Notes: a model not told the origin generated them from the sequence alone. 7,809 bases of DNA from Dethiosulfovibrio sp. (GCA_028709985.1 JAQUTB010000065.1:1-7809); one strand, 5' to 3'. Positions 1 through 6,823 are shown, counted from the stretch's first letter. Made by a program: numbers and translations.

Positions 1-2
1 AC

Positions 3-1580
3 GACTACGAACCAAGGACCGAACATTGGTACGTGTCGGCGGAGAAGGCTGGTTCTGCTGTGTTGTCTTCGCCCTGGGTATCCCCAAGGCTTGAGGAGCC
101 TGTGATGACCCTGTCCATGCCCATATACTCGCTGTATCAGGAAGGAAGGCTTTTAGGCGTCATGGGAGCGGATATACCGGTGTCGGCACTCACTGGGGTG
201 ATCCCACCGGAGGGGGCCTTGCTTATAGGTCCCTCCGGTGAGGTGTTGGCTGGGTCTGGGGATGAAAATATCCTCTCGAGCATCACCGAGCTTCTCGAAA
301 CGGAGGGACCATCGGCCATGGACGTGGCCTTTGACGGCAGGCGAGTTCAGCTTTCGTCCTTCCCGCTCTCCCGAGGCATGTCGATGGTCACGGTATCGGA
401 CAGGGGTGAGGTACTTCTTCCTCTCAAGCGCCTGGAGAGAACCCAGTGGGCCCTGGTGTCCGTCGCAGTGGTCCTTCTCGCTATGGGCCTTGGGCTGTTT
501 TGTAGGAGGTTTATGTCCCAGATAGGCCGTCTGACCTCCGTCGCAGAGGCGGCCATCATGGGAGATCTGACGGCCCGGTGTGACATGACCGGCAACGACG
601 AGCTAGCCAGGGTCTCGATGGCTCTGGACTGCCTTATAGATTTTCAGAGGGACGTACTGATGTCCCTTAAGGACGGAAACGGCAGCATAATGTCCAGCTC
701 CTCCGGCCTGTCCACCATCGCTGGCAAGGTCGAGTCGGTAACGGCGGGGCTTCAGGAGGCCAGCGCTGAGTTGGTCGAGTCCATGGGGGAGAGCATAGAG
801 GCGGTCCAGACCGCTGAGAGGGACGCGTCCTCCGTGACCGAGGGGGCGAGACAGGTGGCCTGCCTAGCCGAGGAGACCAAAAAAAGCTCCGACAGGACTC
901 TGGCACAGGCTCGCATGGCCAGAGAGCTGGCCCAGGAGAACGGCCAGGGGGTCGAGACCATGTCCCGTGACTTCCTCTCCGTATTGGAGATATCCCAGGG
1001 CCTGGGGCAGGGGACACAGGGAATAGAGGCCTTCGTGGCGACCATAGGCGACATAGCGGATCAGACCAACCTTCTTGCTTTGAACGCCGCCATCGAGGCC
1101 GCCAGGGCTGGCGAGGCGGGAAGGGGCTTTTCCGTGGTGGCTGGGGAGATCCGGGAGCTCTCGGAGCAGAGCCGAGCGGCGTCGAAGAGGATCAAGAACC
1201 TATCGTCCTCTATGGTCAAGGGGGTAGCCAAATTGAGCGATATAGCATCAGAGGGAGGGTCTGTGACTCAGGCCAACCTGGAACGGTCTAGGATGCTCTA
1301 TCAGGCTCTGGAGGCCATAGCGGAGGAGGCCGCCGACGTGAGCGCTAAGACCAAGGAGGTCCTGAGCAGGTCCGAGAACCAGACGAAATACAACGGACAG
1401 GTCTCCTCCATGCTGTCCAGCCTATGTGATGCGGCAAAAAGGTCCATGGCTAGGGCCATGGACCTGGAGAACTCGGTTATGGCCCTGCTGGAAGGTGTCT
1501 CGGGCCTGGGAAGGGAGAACGGGACGCTGGTGGAGCTGGCCGGTCGACAGGAGATGCTTATCGGCCGCCATCGCCTATGA
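3..1580 (+). CDS. Methyl-accepting chemotaxis protein, 5'-truncated by window edge
   Basis: Transmembrane chemoreceptor that would bind a ligand outside the cell and control CheA/CheW phosphorylation inside. The frame is open from base 3. The residues before the first possible start (GTG at 33) read [10 protein letters not shown], the kind of conserved core seen in dCache sensor domains, so the real start lies left of the window. Order seen: end of a dCache domain (about nt 3-430, including GVMGADIPV), one hydrophobic membrane helix (about nt 447-503), HAMP domain ([18 protein letters not shown], about nt 560-630), then a long helical signalling domain. The signalling tip is well conserved ([18 protein letters not shown] and following [14 protein letters not shown], about nt 1053-1145). 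There is no CheR-binding NWETF-like pentapeptide at the C-terminus, which ends GRHRL. The ligand cannot be told. The stop overlaps the convergent hydE end by 6 nt. Confidence 0.95.
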   Translation, partial: DYEPRTEHWYVSAEKAGSAVLSSPWVSPRLEEPVMTLSMPIYSLYQEGRLLGVMGADIPVSALTGVIPPEGALLIGPSGEVLAGSGDENILSSITELLETEGPSAMDVAFDGRRVQLSSFPLSRGMSMVTVSDRGEVLLPLKRLERTQWALVSVAVVLLAMGLGLFCRRFMSQIGRLTSVAEAAIMGDLTARCDMTGNDELARVSMALDCLIDFQRDVLMSLKDGNGSIMSSSSGLSTIAGKVESVTAGLQEASAELVESMGESIEAVQTAERDASSVTEGARQVACLAEETKKSSDRTLAQARMARELAQENGQGVETMSRDFLSVLEISQGLGQGTQGIEAFVATIGDIADQTNLLALNAAIEAARAGEAGRGFSVVAGEIRELSEQSRAASKRIKNLSSSMVKGVAKLSDIASEGGSVTQANLERSRMLYQALEAIAEEAADVSAKTKEVLSRSENQTKYNGQVSSMLSSLCDAAKRSMARAMDLENSVMALLEGVSGLGRENGTLVELAGRQEMLIGRHRL

Positions 1581-2555
1581 CGACCTTAAATGTATAGACA
1601 GGGAGTCCCCTCTGCCCATGTCCATGTATCGACCTATCTCCCTTAACGAGCGGTCTATCTCCTCAAGGTCCGGCAGATGGTCCATCTTGAGGGATGTCTT
1701 GCCCGGATAGAGCTGATAGTGGTCCCTGTAACATGCGGGGGTTACGTTGGGCATCAGGACGTTGGCCCCGGCCCCGAGCATGGCCTCTCTGCCGTTGGAG
1801 CACAGGGAACCTGCGGCGGTGGTGGCTGGAATGTTGGAGTAGGGCAGGCTCAGCCTTAAAAGGGCCGTCATCTTTACGACCTGCTCCATGGATCCGGGGG
1901 AGCATTGCCCCAGAGGCGTCTGGGGGTTTGGGATGAAAGGACCGATCCCCACCATATCCAACCCCAGATCCCGACACAGAGCCAGGTTGCCCTGTTGTAT
2001 CTCTTCGGTCTCCCCAGGAAGTCCCACCATGAAACCGGACCCCAGCTCTATCCCGGCCTCCCTCAGGTCCGACAGGGCCTGTAGCCTCCTTGACAGTGTA
2101 ACCCCGTCCCTCAGCTTACGGTGTAGCTCCTGGTCGGATGTCTCGAACCTCATCAAAAATCGGTTCACCCCAGCGGAGGCCATGGATCGGTAGTCCTCCC
2201 CCCTGAAAATGCCGCAGCTTAAGGTCACGGCCACGTCGAACCGGCCCTTTATGGACTCCACCATACGGCAGAGCCTTGAGGCGGTCCAGTCCGGGTCCTC
2301 CCCCCCCTGGAGCACCAGAGTCCTGAAGCCAGCTTGGTAGGCTATTTCTGCTGAGTTCAGAATCTCCTCCTCGTCCATAGAGTAGCGACGGATCTCACCG
2401 TTATCCCGTCTGAGTCCGCAGTAGAGGCAGTTTTGGCTACAGCGGTTGGTGTACTCCAGAAGCCCCCTCACCCACACCCCGTCGCCGTACTTTTCCCGCC
2501 TGACCCTGTCGGCCTGGGCCACCAGTATGGCGGTCTCCCTGTCGGTCATCAGCAT
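1575..2555 (-). CDS. hydE: [FeFe] hydrogenase maturation radical SAM enzyme HydE
   Basis: Radical SAM enzyme that helps make the diiron subcluster of the [FeFe]-hydrogenase H-cluster, acting with HydG and the scaffold HydF in the cytoplasm. Over 326 residues it shows the cluster motif [14 protein letters not shown] (Cys39, Cys43, Cys46; Cx3Cx2C), a GGEDP SAM-binding motif (84-88), [26 protein letters not shown] (200-215), NIPATTAAG and the late YQLYPGK, closely following HydE. Biotin synthase/ThiH relatives are less likely because of the HydE-specific GPFIPNP and NIPATTA blocks and the hydF neighbour. The second, non-essential Fe-S site known from Thermotoga HydE is missing: there is no Cys after Cys275. 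The N-terminus is roughly 20 residues shorter than Thermotoga HydE as I recall it; an in-frame stop at 2580-2582 prevents extension. The start overlaps the hydF end by 7 nt, with AGAGGG 5 nt upstream. ATG at 2549 is an alternative start. Confidence 0.95.
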   Translation of the reverse strand: MLMTDRETAILVAQADRVRREKYGDGVWVRGLLEYTNRCSQNCLYCGLRRDNGEIRRYSMDEEEILNSAEIAYQAGFRTLVLQGGEDPDWTASRLCRMVESIKGRFDVAVTLSCGIFRGEDYRSMASAGVNRFLMRFETSDQELHRKLRDGVTLSRRLQALSDLREAGIELGSGFMVGLPGETEEIQQGNLALCRDLGLDMVGIGPFIPNPQTPLGQCSPGSMEQVVKMTALLRLSLPYSNIPATTAAGSLCSNGREAMLGAGANVLMPNVTPACYRDHYQLYPGKTSLKMDHLPDLEEIDRSLREIGRYMDMGRGDSLSIHLRSS

Positions 2556-2563
2556 GAGAACCC
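2547..2563 (-). promoter_or_regulatory. hydF-hydE translational coupling junction
   Basis: Read on the minus strand this is AGAGGGTTCTCATGCTGATG. The hydF stop TGA (2551-2549) lies between two in-frame hydE ATGs (2555 and 2549), and the second shares its A with the stop (TGATG). AGAGGG is 5 nt before the first ATG and 11 nt before the second, favouring the first. The arrangement suggests that hydE translation is coupled to hydF; this is inference from layout. Confidence 0.6.
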
Positions 2564-3772
2564 TCTGTATAGGGCGTGTTCAACCGGGAAAGGCTCAAGG
2601 GCACGGGGAAGGAGACCCTTGCCCCAGGCCAGAAAAAGTCCGTAGTTGGTCCCTGGGACTCCTGCCTCCCTGAGGGCCTCTATCCTGTTCATCATGTCGT
2701 TTCTGGTGACCATACAGCCGGCGCAGTTGATCACCAGGTGATATGACTTTAGGTCCTCTTTTGAGGGCATATCCTGCCTGAGCTCGAAGGTCACGTCGGG
2801 GCGGACCTTTTTTCTGAATATGTTGGGGATCTTCACCGTCCCTATGTCGTCGTCCATCCTGTGGTGTTTGCATGCCTCAAGCACGAGGACCTTGCCCCCG
2901 GATGGAATTTCCGATAGCTTTGTGAGCCCCTCGACGAAAAAGGCCAGGTCGCCCTTCTTCCTGGCAAAAACTATCGAAAACGACGTCAGAAGCTGGTCTT
3001 TGGGAAGGATGGCCCCTACCTCGGAGAAGGCCTGGCTGTCGGTTATTACCAAAGACGGCCTCTCTTTGAGCCCCCTGTAGCACTGGTCCAGCCTCTTCTC
3101 CGTGGAGATAGCCATTGTGCAGTCTTTGTCCAGAATGTCCCTTATGGTCTCCACCTGGGGCAGTATCATCCTCGCCTTCGGAGCCGATGCGTCTATCGGC
3201 GTGACCAGAAGCACCGTCTCCCCTGGCTGTACCAGACCATCCAAGGGGGTTATCTCTCTCTCTATATGGGAGGAGAACCCCTGAAGGGCCATGTCCAGGT
3301 CCTCCAGGCCTCGGCCCGTGTGGTTGTCCACAGATATCTTTCTGAAAGCCGGTGCGAAGTGCCGCTTTTCGTCGCACAGGCCTGAGTCGGAGAAGGTCAG
3401 CACCACAAGGCAGGGAACGCCCCTTTCTCTCAGCTTCTCAACAATGCTAACCTCGCCGTCGGTGGGTGGGGTGTCGGACCTGGTCACGAACAGCACCAGG
3501 TCCGCCACGTCGAGCTTTTTGGAGCTCCTCTCCACCCTCATGGAGCCAAGCTGGTCCTCGTCGTCGTCGAAACCGGCGGTGTCCACCACCGACACGGGCC
3601 CCAACGGGCCCATCTCCATGGCGTGTACCACCGGGTCGGTGGTCGTCCCAGGCCTGTCCGATACTATGGACGCGTCGGTCCTAAGTAGGTTGTTGGTAAG
3701 ATAGGACTTTCCGCTGTTTCTGAGGCCGTAGACCACCAGGGTTATCCTCTCCGCCTTAGGTGTGCTCAACAT
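2549..3772 (-). CDS. hydF: [FeFe] hydrogenase maturation GTPase HydF
   Basis: GTPase and scaffold that carries the diiron precursor and delivers it to apo-hydrogenase. The 407 residues match the family's three-part build: an N-terminal GTPase domain with P-loop GLRNSGKS (16-23), switch I PGTTTDPV (41-48) and DTAG (64-67); a middle dimerisation domain with TPIDASAPKARMILPQVETI (191-210); and a C-terminal Fe-S domain with CKH (Cys301, His303) and CAGC (Cys350, Cys353), then NYG (376-378). Two departures are visible. The G4 motif expected as NKxD reads TFSD (126-129), and the His that normally precedes the last CxxC is Asn349. The spacing between the two metal-binding segments (45 residues) is normal, so the domain looks intact. 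The start is ATG with AGAGGGGG 9 nt upstream, and it lies 15 nt after the nitroreductase stop. Second-last gene of the minus-strand run. Confidence 0.96.
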   Translation of the reverse strand: MLSTPKAERITLVVYGLRNSGKSYLTNNLLRTDASIVSDRPGTTTDPVVHAMEMGPLGPVSVVDTAGFDDDEDQLGSMRVERSSKKLDVADLVLFVTRSDTPPTDGEVSIVEKLRERGVPCLVVLTFSDSGLCDEKRHFAPAFRKISVDNHTGRGLEDLDMALQGFSSHIEREITPLDGLVQPGETVLLVTPIDASAPKARMILPQVETIRDILDKDCTMAISTEKRLDQCYRGLKERPSLVITDSQAFSEVGAILPKDQLLTSFSIVFARKKGDLAFFVEGLTKLSEIPSGGKVLVLEACKHHRMDDDIGTVKIPNIFRKKVRPDVTFELRQDMPSKEDLKSYHLVINCAGCMVTRNDMMNRIEALREAGVPGTNYGLFLAWGKGLLPRALEPFPVEHALYRGFSC

Positions 3773-3787
3773 GATGTCGATCCCCCT

Positions 3788-4330
3788 CTAAAGGTATCGC
3801 CGGACCTGGCCCGGCTCCTTTCTGCTCTTAGCCCTGGGCTTATCGTCGGGCCAGCCCAGGGTTATCATGACGTCCAGATGGGCGGACCTTTCAAGGCCCA
3901 GGGCGGACTTGACAGCCCTCTCGTTGAACCACCCTATCCAGCATGTCCCCAGGCCGAGCTCCGCCGCCTTCAGGGTCAGGTGGTCGGTGGCTATGGCCAC
4001 GTCCATCATCTCGTAACGGACGTTTCTGACCAGTCCCGCCAGCCAGGGGGCCAGCTTCGCCCTCTTTAAGGTCTCCACCGCTATTATGACCGGGGCCTGG
4101 TCGATAAATCGGTTCATGCCCTGGCCGAACATCCCCGAGTTCATGGCCGAAGCCACGGCCCGCCGGACCTTCTCGGACCGGCAGACGTGGAAGAACCAGG
4201 GTTGTGAGTTGCACGCGCTGGGTGCGGTCCTGGCGGCCTCTAGGCAGGCTTCCACCATATCCTCCGGGACAGGGGCCGATCGGTACTTCCTGACGCTTCG
4301 TCTCGTCTTTATAAGGTCGTCGAAATCCAT
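3788..4330 (-). CDS. Nitroreductase family flavoprotein (small, FMN-binding)
   Basis: Putative FMN-dependent NAD(P)H oxidoreductase of the nitroreductase superfamily, probably a cytoplasmic dimer. The 180 residues show the N-terminal FMN-phosphate motif TRRSVRKY (9-16), the APSACNSQPWFF segment (36-47), and a C-terminal GLGTCWIGWFNE block (126-137) that usually packs around the flavin. Length fits the short branch of the family. No ferredoxin domain or Cys cluster is present. The substrate cannot be inferred: members reduce nitro compounds, quinones, enones or flavins. It starts at ATG with AAAGGAG 7 nt upstream, a strong ribosome site, 15 nt after the MATE stop and 15 nt before hydF, so it is almost surely co-transcribed with hydF and hydE. 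A role in hydrogenase maturation or electron supply is possible by context only. Confidence 0.9.
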   Translation of the reverse strand: MDFDDLIKTRRSVRKYRSAPVPEDMVEACLEAARTAPSACNSQPWFFHVCRSEKVRRAVASAMNSGMFGQGMNRFIDQAPVIIAVETLKRAKLAPWLAGLVRNVRYEMMDVAIATDHLTLKAAELGLGTCWIGWFNERAVKSALGLERSAHLDVMITLGWPDDKPRAKSRKEPGQVRRYL

Positions 4331-4345
4331 AATCTCACTCCTTTT

Positions 4346-5686
4346 TCACGCCTCTTCCTGGACTATATTACCCGATAAGTTTTCCCCTAAGAGCCTCTTT
4401 CTGTAGTGGATCAAAAACCACAGTGTCAGAGCTGCCGCGCCAAGGTCGGCGGTGGGATACACCAAAAACACCCCCTGAAGGCCGAATATCGGGGGAAGGA
4501 CCAGCGCCAGAGGGATTAAAAACAGGACCTGGCGGCTCAGTGACATTATCATCGACGGCCTGGCGAGCCCCAGAGCCTGGAACGTGGCTGTCCCTATTAC
4601 CTGAAACCCCACCAAAAAGTACAGAGACAGGGCTATTTTGATAAATCGCTTGGACATGGCCAGCAGGGCAGGGTCGTCGGTGAACACCCTTACTATGGGA
4701 TCGGGAAAGGCTATGAGCAGTATGGAGGTCCCTATGGAGATGGCGGAAGCCCCTATCAGGCCCAGCTCCACCGCTCTTTTAGCCCTGAGGACGTTGGCAG
4801 CTCCGTAGGCGTAGCCCACCACGGGCTGGAGCCCCTGGGCTATGCCAAATATGGGCATTATGCTGAGGCTCATGAGTTTTTGCACTATACCCTGGGCCGC
4901 GATGGCGTCGGTTCCACCGTAGAGGCTTAGCCGGTTCAGTATTATCAGCCCCGCTACGGACTGAGCTGATATCCTTGCGAACTCCGAGCCACCTACGGCC
5001 AGAACCTCTTTCACGATGTCGAGCCTCAGCCTGACGTTCTCTTTTTTTAGGGTTATAGAGCTTCGCCCCGGCATCATATAGTGGGCCAGAGCCCACGAGA
5101 CGGTCACACCCTGGGCTATAACTGTGGCTATGGCTGCCCCCTTGACCCCCATCTTTAGGACGAAGATGAACAGAGGGTCCAGCACGATGTTGGTCAGAGC
5201 CGACAGCACCATGGTCAGCATGGCTATCTTGGCGTTGCCCTCGGCCCTGATTACGCAGTTCATGGTTATCCCCGAGACCAGTAGGGGAGAGCCTAGAAAG
5301 ATCGTCCCTAAGTAGTCGTGAAGAAATGGCCTGATCTCCTCCGGCGCTCCTGTGAGGTCCGACAGGAAGGGTAGAAGGCCTCTTCCCAACAGGGACACGG
5401 CGATCCCCGCTAAAAGGGCCATGATGAGGGCGTTCCCCAGCGCCCTCTCCGCCTTGCCCAGGTCCCCAGCGCCTAGGGAGCGTGACACTAAAGACGCCGT
5501 CCCCACCCCCACCAACATGGCCAGAGCGTGGACTATAAACTGTATCGGAAAGGCTGCGGCTACCGCCCCAAGCCCCAGAGGGCCGACCCCTCTACCTACG
5601 AAAATAGTATCTATTACGTTGTAGGACGCCATCACCAGCATTCCGGTCATGGCGGGAACCGACAGCTTCACCAGAAGCTTTCCCAC
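4346..5686 (-). CDS. MATE family multidrug/toxin efflux transporter
   Basis: Inner-membrane transporter of the MATE family (NorM/MepA-like), expected to export drugs or metabolites in exchange for Na+ or H+. The 446 residues are almost entirely hydrophobic helices (about 12), with family-typical stretches: SVPAMTGMLVMASYNVIDTI, CVIRAEGNAKIAM, NIVLDPLFIF and, at the start of the second half, GIAQGLQPVVGYAYGA. The coordinates use the first standard start codon, GTG at 5686. The frame stays open upstream to a stop at 5756-5758 (TAA), and the untranslated part encodes FLGTEPV just before GKLL, which looks like the usual MATE N-terminus. The real protein may therefore start about 13 codons earlier at a rare ATT (5725-5723). 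First gene of the minus-strand run with the nitroreductase, hydF and hydE. Substrate unknown. Confidence 0.92.
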   Translation of the reverse strand: MGKLLVKLSVPAMTGMLVMASYNVIDTIFVGRGVGPLGLGAVAAAFPIQFIVHALAMLVGVGTASLVSRSLGAGDLGKAERALGNALIMALLAGIAVSLLGRGLLPFLSDLTGAPEEIRPFLHDYLGTIFLGSPLLVSGITMNCVIRAEGNAKIAMLTMVLSALTNIVLDPLFIFVLKMGVKGAAIATVIAQGVTVSWALAHYMMPGRSSITLKKENVRLRLDIVKEVLAVGGSEFARISAQSVAGLIILNRLSLYGGTDAIAAQGIVQKLMSLSIMPIFGIAQGLQPVVGYAYGAANVLRAKRAVELGLIGASAISIGTSILLIAFPDPIVRVFTDDPALLAMSKRFIKIALSLYFLVGFQVIGTATFQALGLARPSMIMSLSRQVLFLIPLALVLPPIFGLQGVFLVYPTADLGAAALTLWFLIHYRKRLLGENLSGNIVQEEA

Positions 5687-5722
5687 CGGCTCGGTTCCTA
5701 AAAAGCTAGTTTTCTCCCCTAT

Positions 5723-5737
5723 AATGTTTACCCCCTT
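5723..5737 (-). promoter_or_regulatory. Ribosome site and possible ATT start of the MATE gene
   Basis: Minus-strand reading AAGGGGG, TAAAC, then ATT at 5725-5723. The purine-rich Shine-Dalgarno-like run sits 5 nt before the in-frame ATT. Starting here adds 13 residues (459 in total) that include the family-like FLGTEPV. No ATG, GTG or TTG occurs in frame between the upstream stop and GTG 5686. The GTG has only AGGA 9 nt upstream. Confidence 0.4.
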
Positions 5738-5747
5738 CTTCTCAATC

Positions 5748-5779
5748 GCCCTCCATTATAGCGTCTTTTGGCGGAGGGC
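5748..5779. repeat. 7-bp inverted repeat spanning the divergent promoter region
   Basis: GCCCTCC at 5748-5754 and GGAGGGC at 5773-5779 are exact inverse complements, centre to centre 25 bp apart. They flank the minus-strand TATAAT and lie just left of the plus-strand -35 candidate. This could be a paired operator half-site or chance in GC-rich sequence; arms this short are weak evidence. Confidence 0.25.
5755..5760 (-). promoter_or_regulatory. -10 box of the MATE-nitroreductase-hydF-hydE run
   Basis: A perfect TATAAT on the minus strand, 30 nt before the candidate ATT start and 69 nt before the GTG start. It predicts a transcript starting near 5748. No good -35 hexamer is found 16-18 nt upstream (TCAAGC at the 17-nt spacing), so an activator or a different -35 contact may be needed. 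Confidence 0.5.
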
Positions 5780-5808
5780 TTGATCCGCAGGATTAGGAAA
5801 TGTAGACT
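5780..5808 (+). promoter_or_regulatory. Candidate sigma70-type promoter for the DUF62 gene
   Basis: TTGATC (5780-5785), 17-nt spacer, TAGACT (5803-5808). Each hexamer matches the consensus at four of six positions and the spacing is ideal. The predicted start near 5815 gives a leader of about 35 nt containing the strong ribosome site. It lies back to back with the minus-strand TATAAT. Confidence 0.35.
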
Positions 5809-5830
5809 GATGTGGTGTGAGAATATATCC

Positions 5831-5840
5831 AAAGAGGAGG
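5831..5840 (+). promoter_or_regulatory. Strong ribosome binding site fixing the GTG start at 5850
   Basis: AAAGAGGAGG followed by seven T, two A and then GTG. The 9-nt spacing and near-perfect anti-16S match support GTG 5850 as the start, which keeps the signal peptide in the DUF62 protein. The next in-frame Met is residue 44, too late because it would remove the conserved TDFG. Confidence 0.7.
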
Positions 5841-5849
5841 TTTTTTTAA

Positions 5850-6758
5850 GTGAGAAAGAGACTGTTTTGCGCGATAGGGATCTGTGCCCTGGTTCTGTCG
5901 CTGGCCACCGCTGGGCTCGCGAAAAACGCCCTGGTGTTTCAGACCGACTTCGGCCTGGGTGACGGAGCTGTGTCGGCCATGAAGGGCGTCGCCTTCGGGG
6001 TGGACAGGGATATGGCGATTTTTGACCTGACCCACTACATCCCCCCCTACTCCATATGGGACGGGGCCTACAGGCTTCACCAGACCATGGAGTTCTGGCC
6101 AGAGGGGACGGTTTTCGTGTCGGTGGTGGACCCAGGCGTCGGGACGGAACGTCGTTCGGTAGTAGCCAAGACCAAGGACGGTCGCTTCATAGTCACCCCG
6201 GACAACGGAACCCTCACCTTCGTCGAGGAGATGGTGGGACTGGAGTCGGTCAGGATAATCGACGATAAGAGGCATCGTCTGGCCGGATCGGAGGAATCCT
6301 ACACCTTCTTTGGACGAGATCTCTATGCCTACACAGGAGCCAAGCTTGCCTCGGGCACTATAACCTTCGAGGAGGTCGGGCCGGTCTACGAGGGAAAGGT
6401 TATATCCATACCCTATCAGAGGGCAAAGGTAGAGGACGGGGCAGTGATAGGGAACATCCCGGTCCTGGACATCCGTTACGGCAACGTGTGGAGCAACATA
6501 GGCAAGCTCCTATTCGATCAGCTCTCCCCGGAGATAGGCCAGATCTTCGAGGTCACGGTTAAAGAGGGGGACAAGGTCGTGTACAGTGGGGATATCCCCT
6601 ACGTCAACACCTTCGGCGACGTCCCGGAGGGCTCCCCTCTCATATACTTCAACAGCCTGATGAACCTCTCCTTGGCCCTCAACATGGACAGCTTCTCTGA
6701 GCAAAACGGCATCATGTCCGGCGGAGACTGGTCAATATCGGTAAAGCCCAAAAAGTAG
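5850..6758 (+). CDS. Exported DUF62 / SAM hydroxide adenosyltransferase-like protein
   Basis: Member of the DUF62 family, whose known members cleave S-adenosylmethionine with water to adenosine and methionine and which is related to the fluorinase and chlorinase. Seen over 302 residues: TDFGLGDG (32-39) with AMKG, DLTHYIPPYSI (59-69), VVDPGVGTERRSVV (92-105), PDNGTL (117-122), TFFGRDLYAYTGAKLASG (152-169) and a C-terminal barrel-like domain with YGNVWSNI (210-217). Asp94 and Arg101 fit the Asp-Arg of the family's Asp-Arg-His triad, but the His expected in TFHGRD is Phe154. The first 24 residues (MRKRL, a hydrophobic core, then GLA) look like a Sec signal peptide with cleavage after Ala24, while typical members begin directly at the TDFG strand and are cytoplasmic. 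SAM is not normally expected outside the membrane, so substrate and reaction are uncertain. Single-gene unit by layout, closed by a palindrome. Confidence 0.88.
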   Translation: MRKRLFCAIGICALVLSLATAGLAKNALVFQTDFGLGDGAVSAMKGVAFGVDRDMAIFDLTHYIPPYSIWDGAYRLHQTMEFWPEGTVFVSVVDPGVGTERRSVVAKTKDGRFIVTPDNGTLTFVEEMVGLESVRIIDDKRHRLAGSEESYTFFGRDLYAYTGAKLASGTITFEEVGPVYEGKVISIPYQRAKVEDGAVIGNIPVLDIRYGNVWSNIGKLLFDQLSPEIGQIFEVTVKEGDKVVYSGDIPYVNTFGDVPEGSPLIYFNSLMNLSLALNMDSFSEQNGIMSGGDWSISVKPKK

Positions 6759-6762
6759 GATA

Positions 6763-6790
6763 AAGAGGCAGGCCCTAGGGCCTGCCTCTT
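6763..6790 (+). terminator. Perfect 28-bp palindrome, probable terminator hairpin
   Basis: Every base from 6763 to 6790 pairs with its mirror (AAGAGGCAGGCCC and its complement around a central TA). As RNA it would form a 12-bp GC-rich stem with loop CTAG. It begins 4 nt after the DUF62 stop, as a terminator would. It lacks a U-tract: the following bases are CGGTTGCTAG, so intrinsic termination may be weak. A protein-binding site is the alternative. Confidence 0.6.
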
Positions 6791-6793
6791 CGG

Positions 6794-6822
6794 TTGCTAG
6801 ACCTTTCCCCTAGGCGTATACT
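6794..6822 (+). promoter_or_regulatory. Promoter of the corrinoid protein/methyltransferase genes
   Basis: TTGCTA (6794-6799), 17-nt spacer, TATACT (6817-6822). The -10 matches the consensus at five of six positions and the -35 at four. Transcription would start near 6829, inside the inverted repeat that follows, about 40 nt before the ATG at 6870. Confidence 0.6.
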
Positions 6823-6823
6823 A

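Noticed and set aside
33..35. GTG as the start of the chemoreceptor gene
   Set aside because: The frame is open to base 3 and the upstream residues [10 protein letters not shown] continue the sensor domain, so the gene is cut by the window edge.
667..1017. 116-codon minus-strand frame inside the chemoreceptor
   Set aside because: Pro/Arg/Ser-rich translation opposite the helical signalling domain, with no motif or ribosome site of note.
2877..3377. 166-codon minus-strand frame inside hydF
   Set aside because: It is in another frame of hydF with Gly/Arg/Pro-rich shadow composition; hydF itself shows all its domains here.
3291..3704. 137-codon plus-strand frame opposite hydF
   Set aside because: Ser/Thr-rich antisense translation of the GTPase domain; no recognisable family.
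5742..5756. Tiny frame ATG GAG GGC GAT TGA before the MATE gene
   Set aside because: Its ATG overlaps the TATAAT box, upstream of the predicted transcription start, so it would not be in the mRNA.
5809..5849. SAM-responsive riboswitch before the DUF62 gene
   Set aside because: The leader is only about 35 nt from the predicted start and shows no multi-stem structure; too short for a known SAM riboswitch class as far as can be judged by eye.
5793..6275. 160-codon open frame on the minus strand over the DUF62 gene
   Set aside because: It lies wholly opposite well-conserved DUF62 motifs and the control region, has a His- and Gly-rich composition, and resembles no family; a GC-rich antisense shadow.
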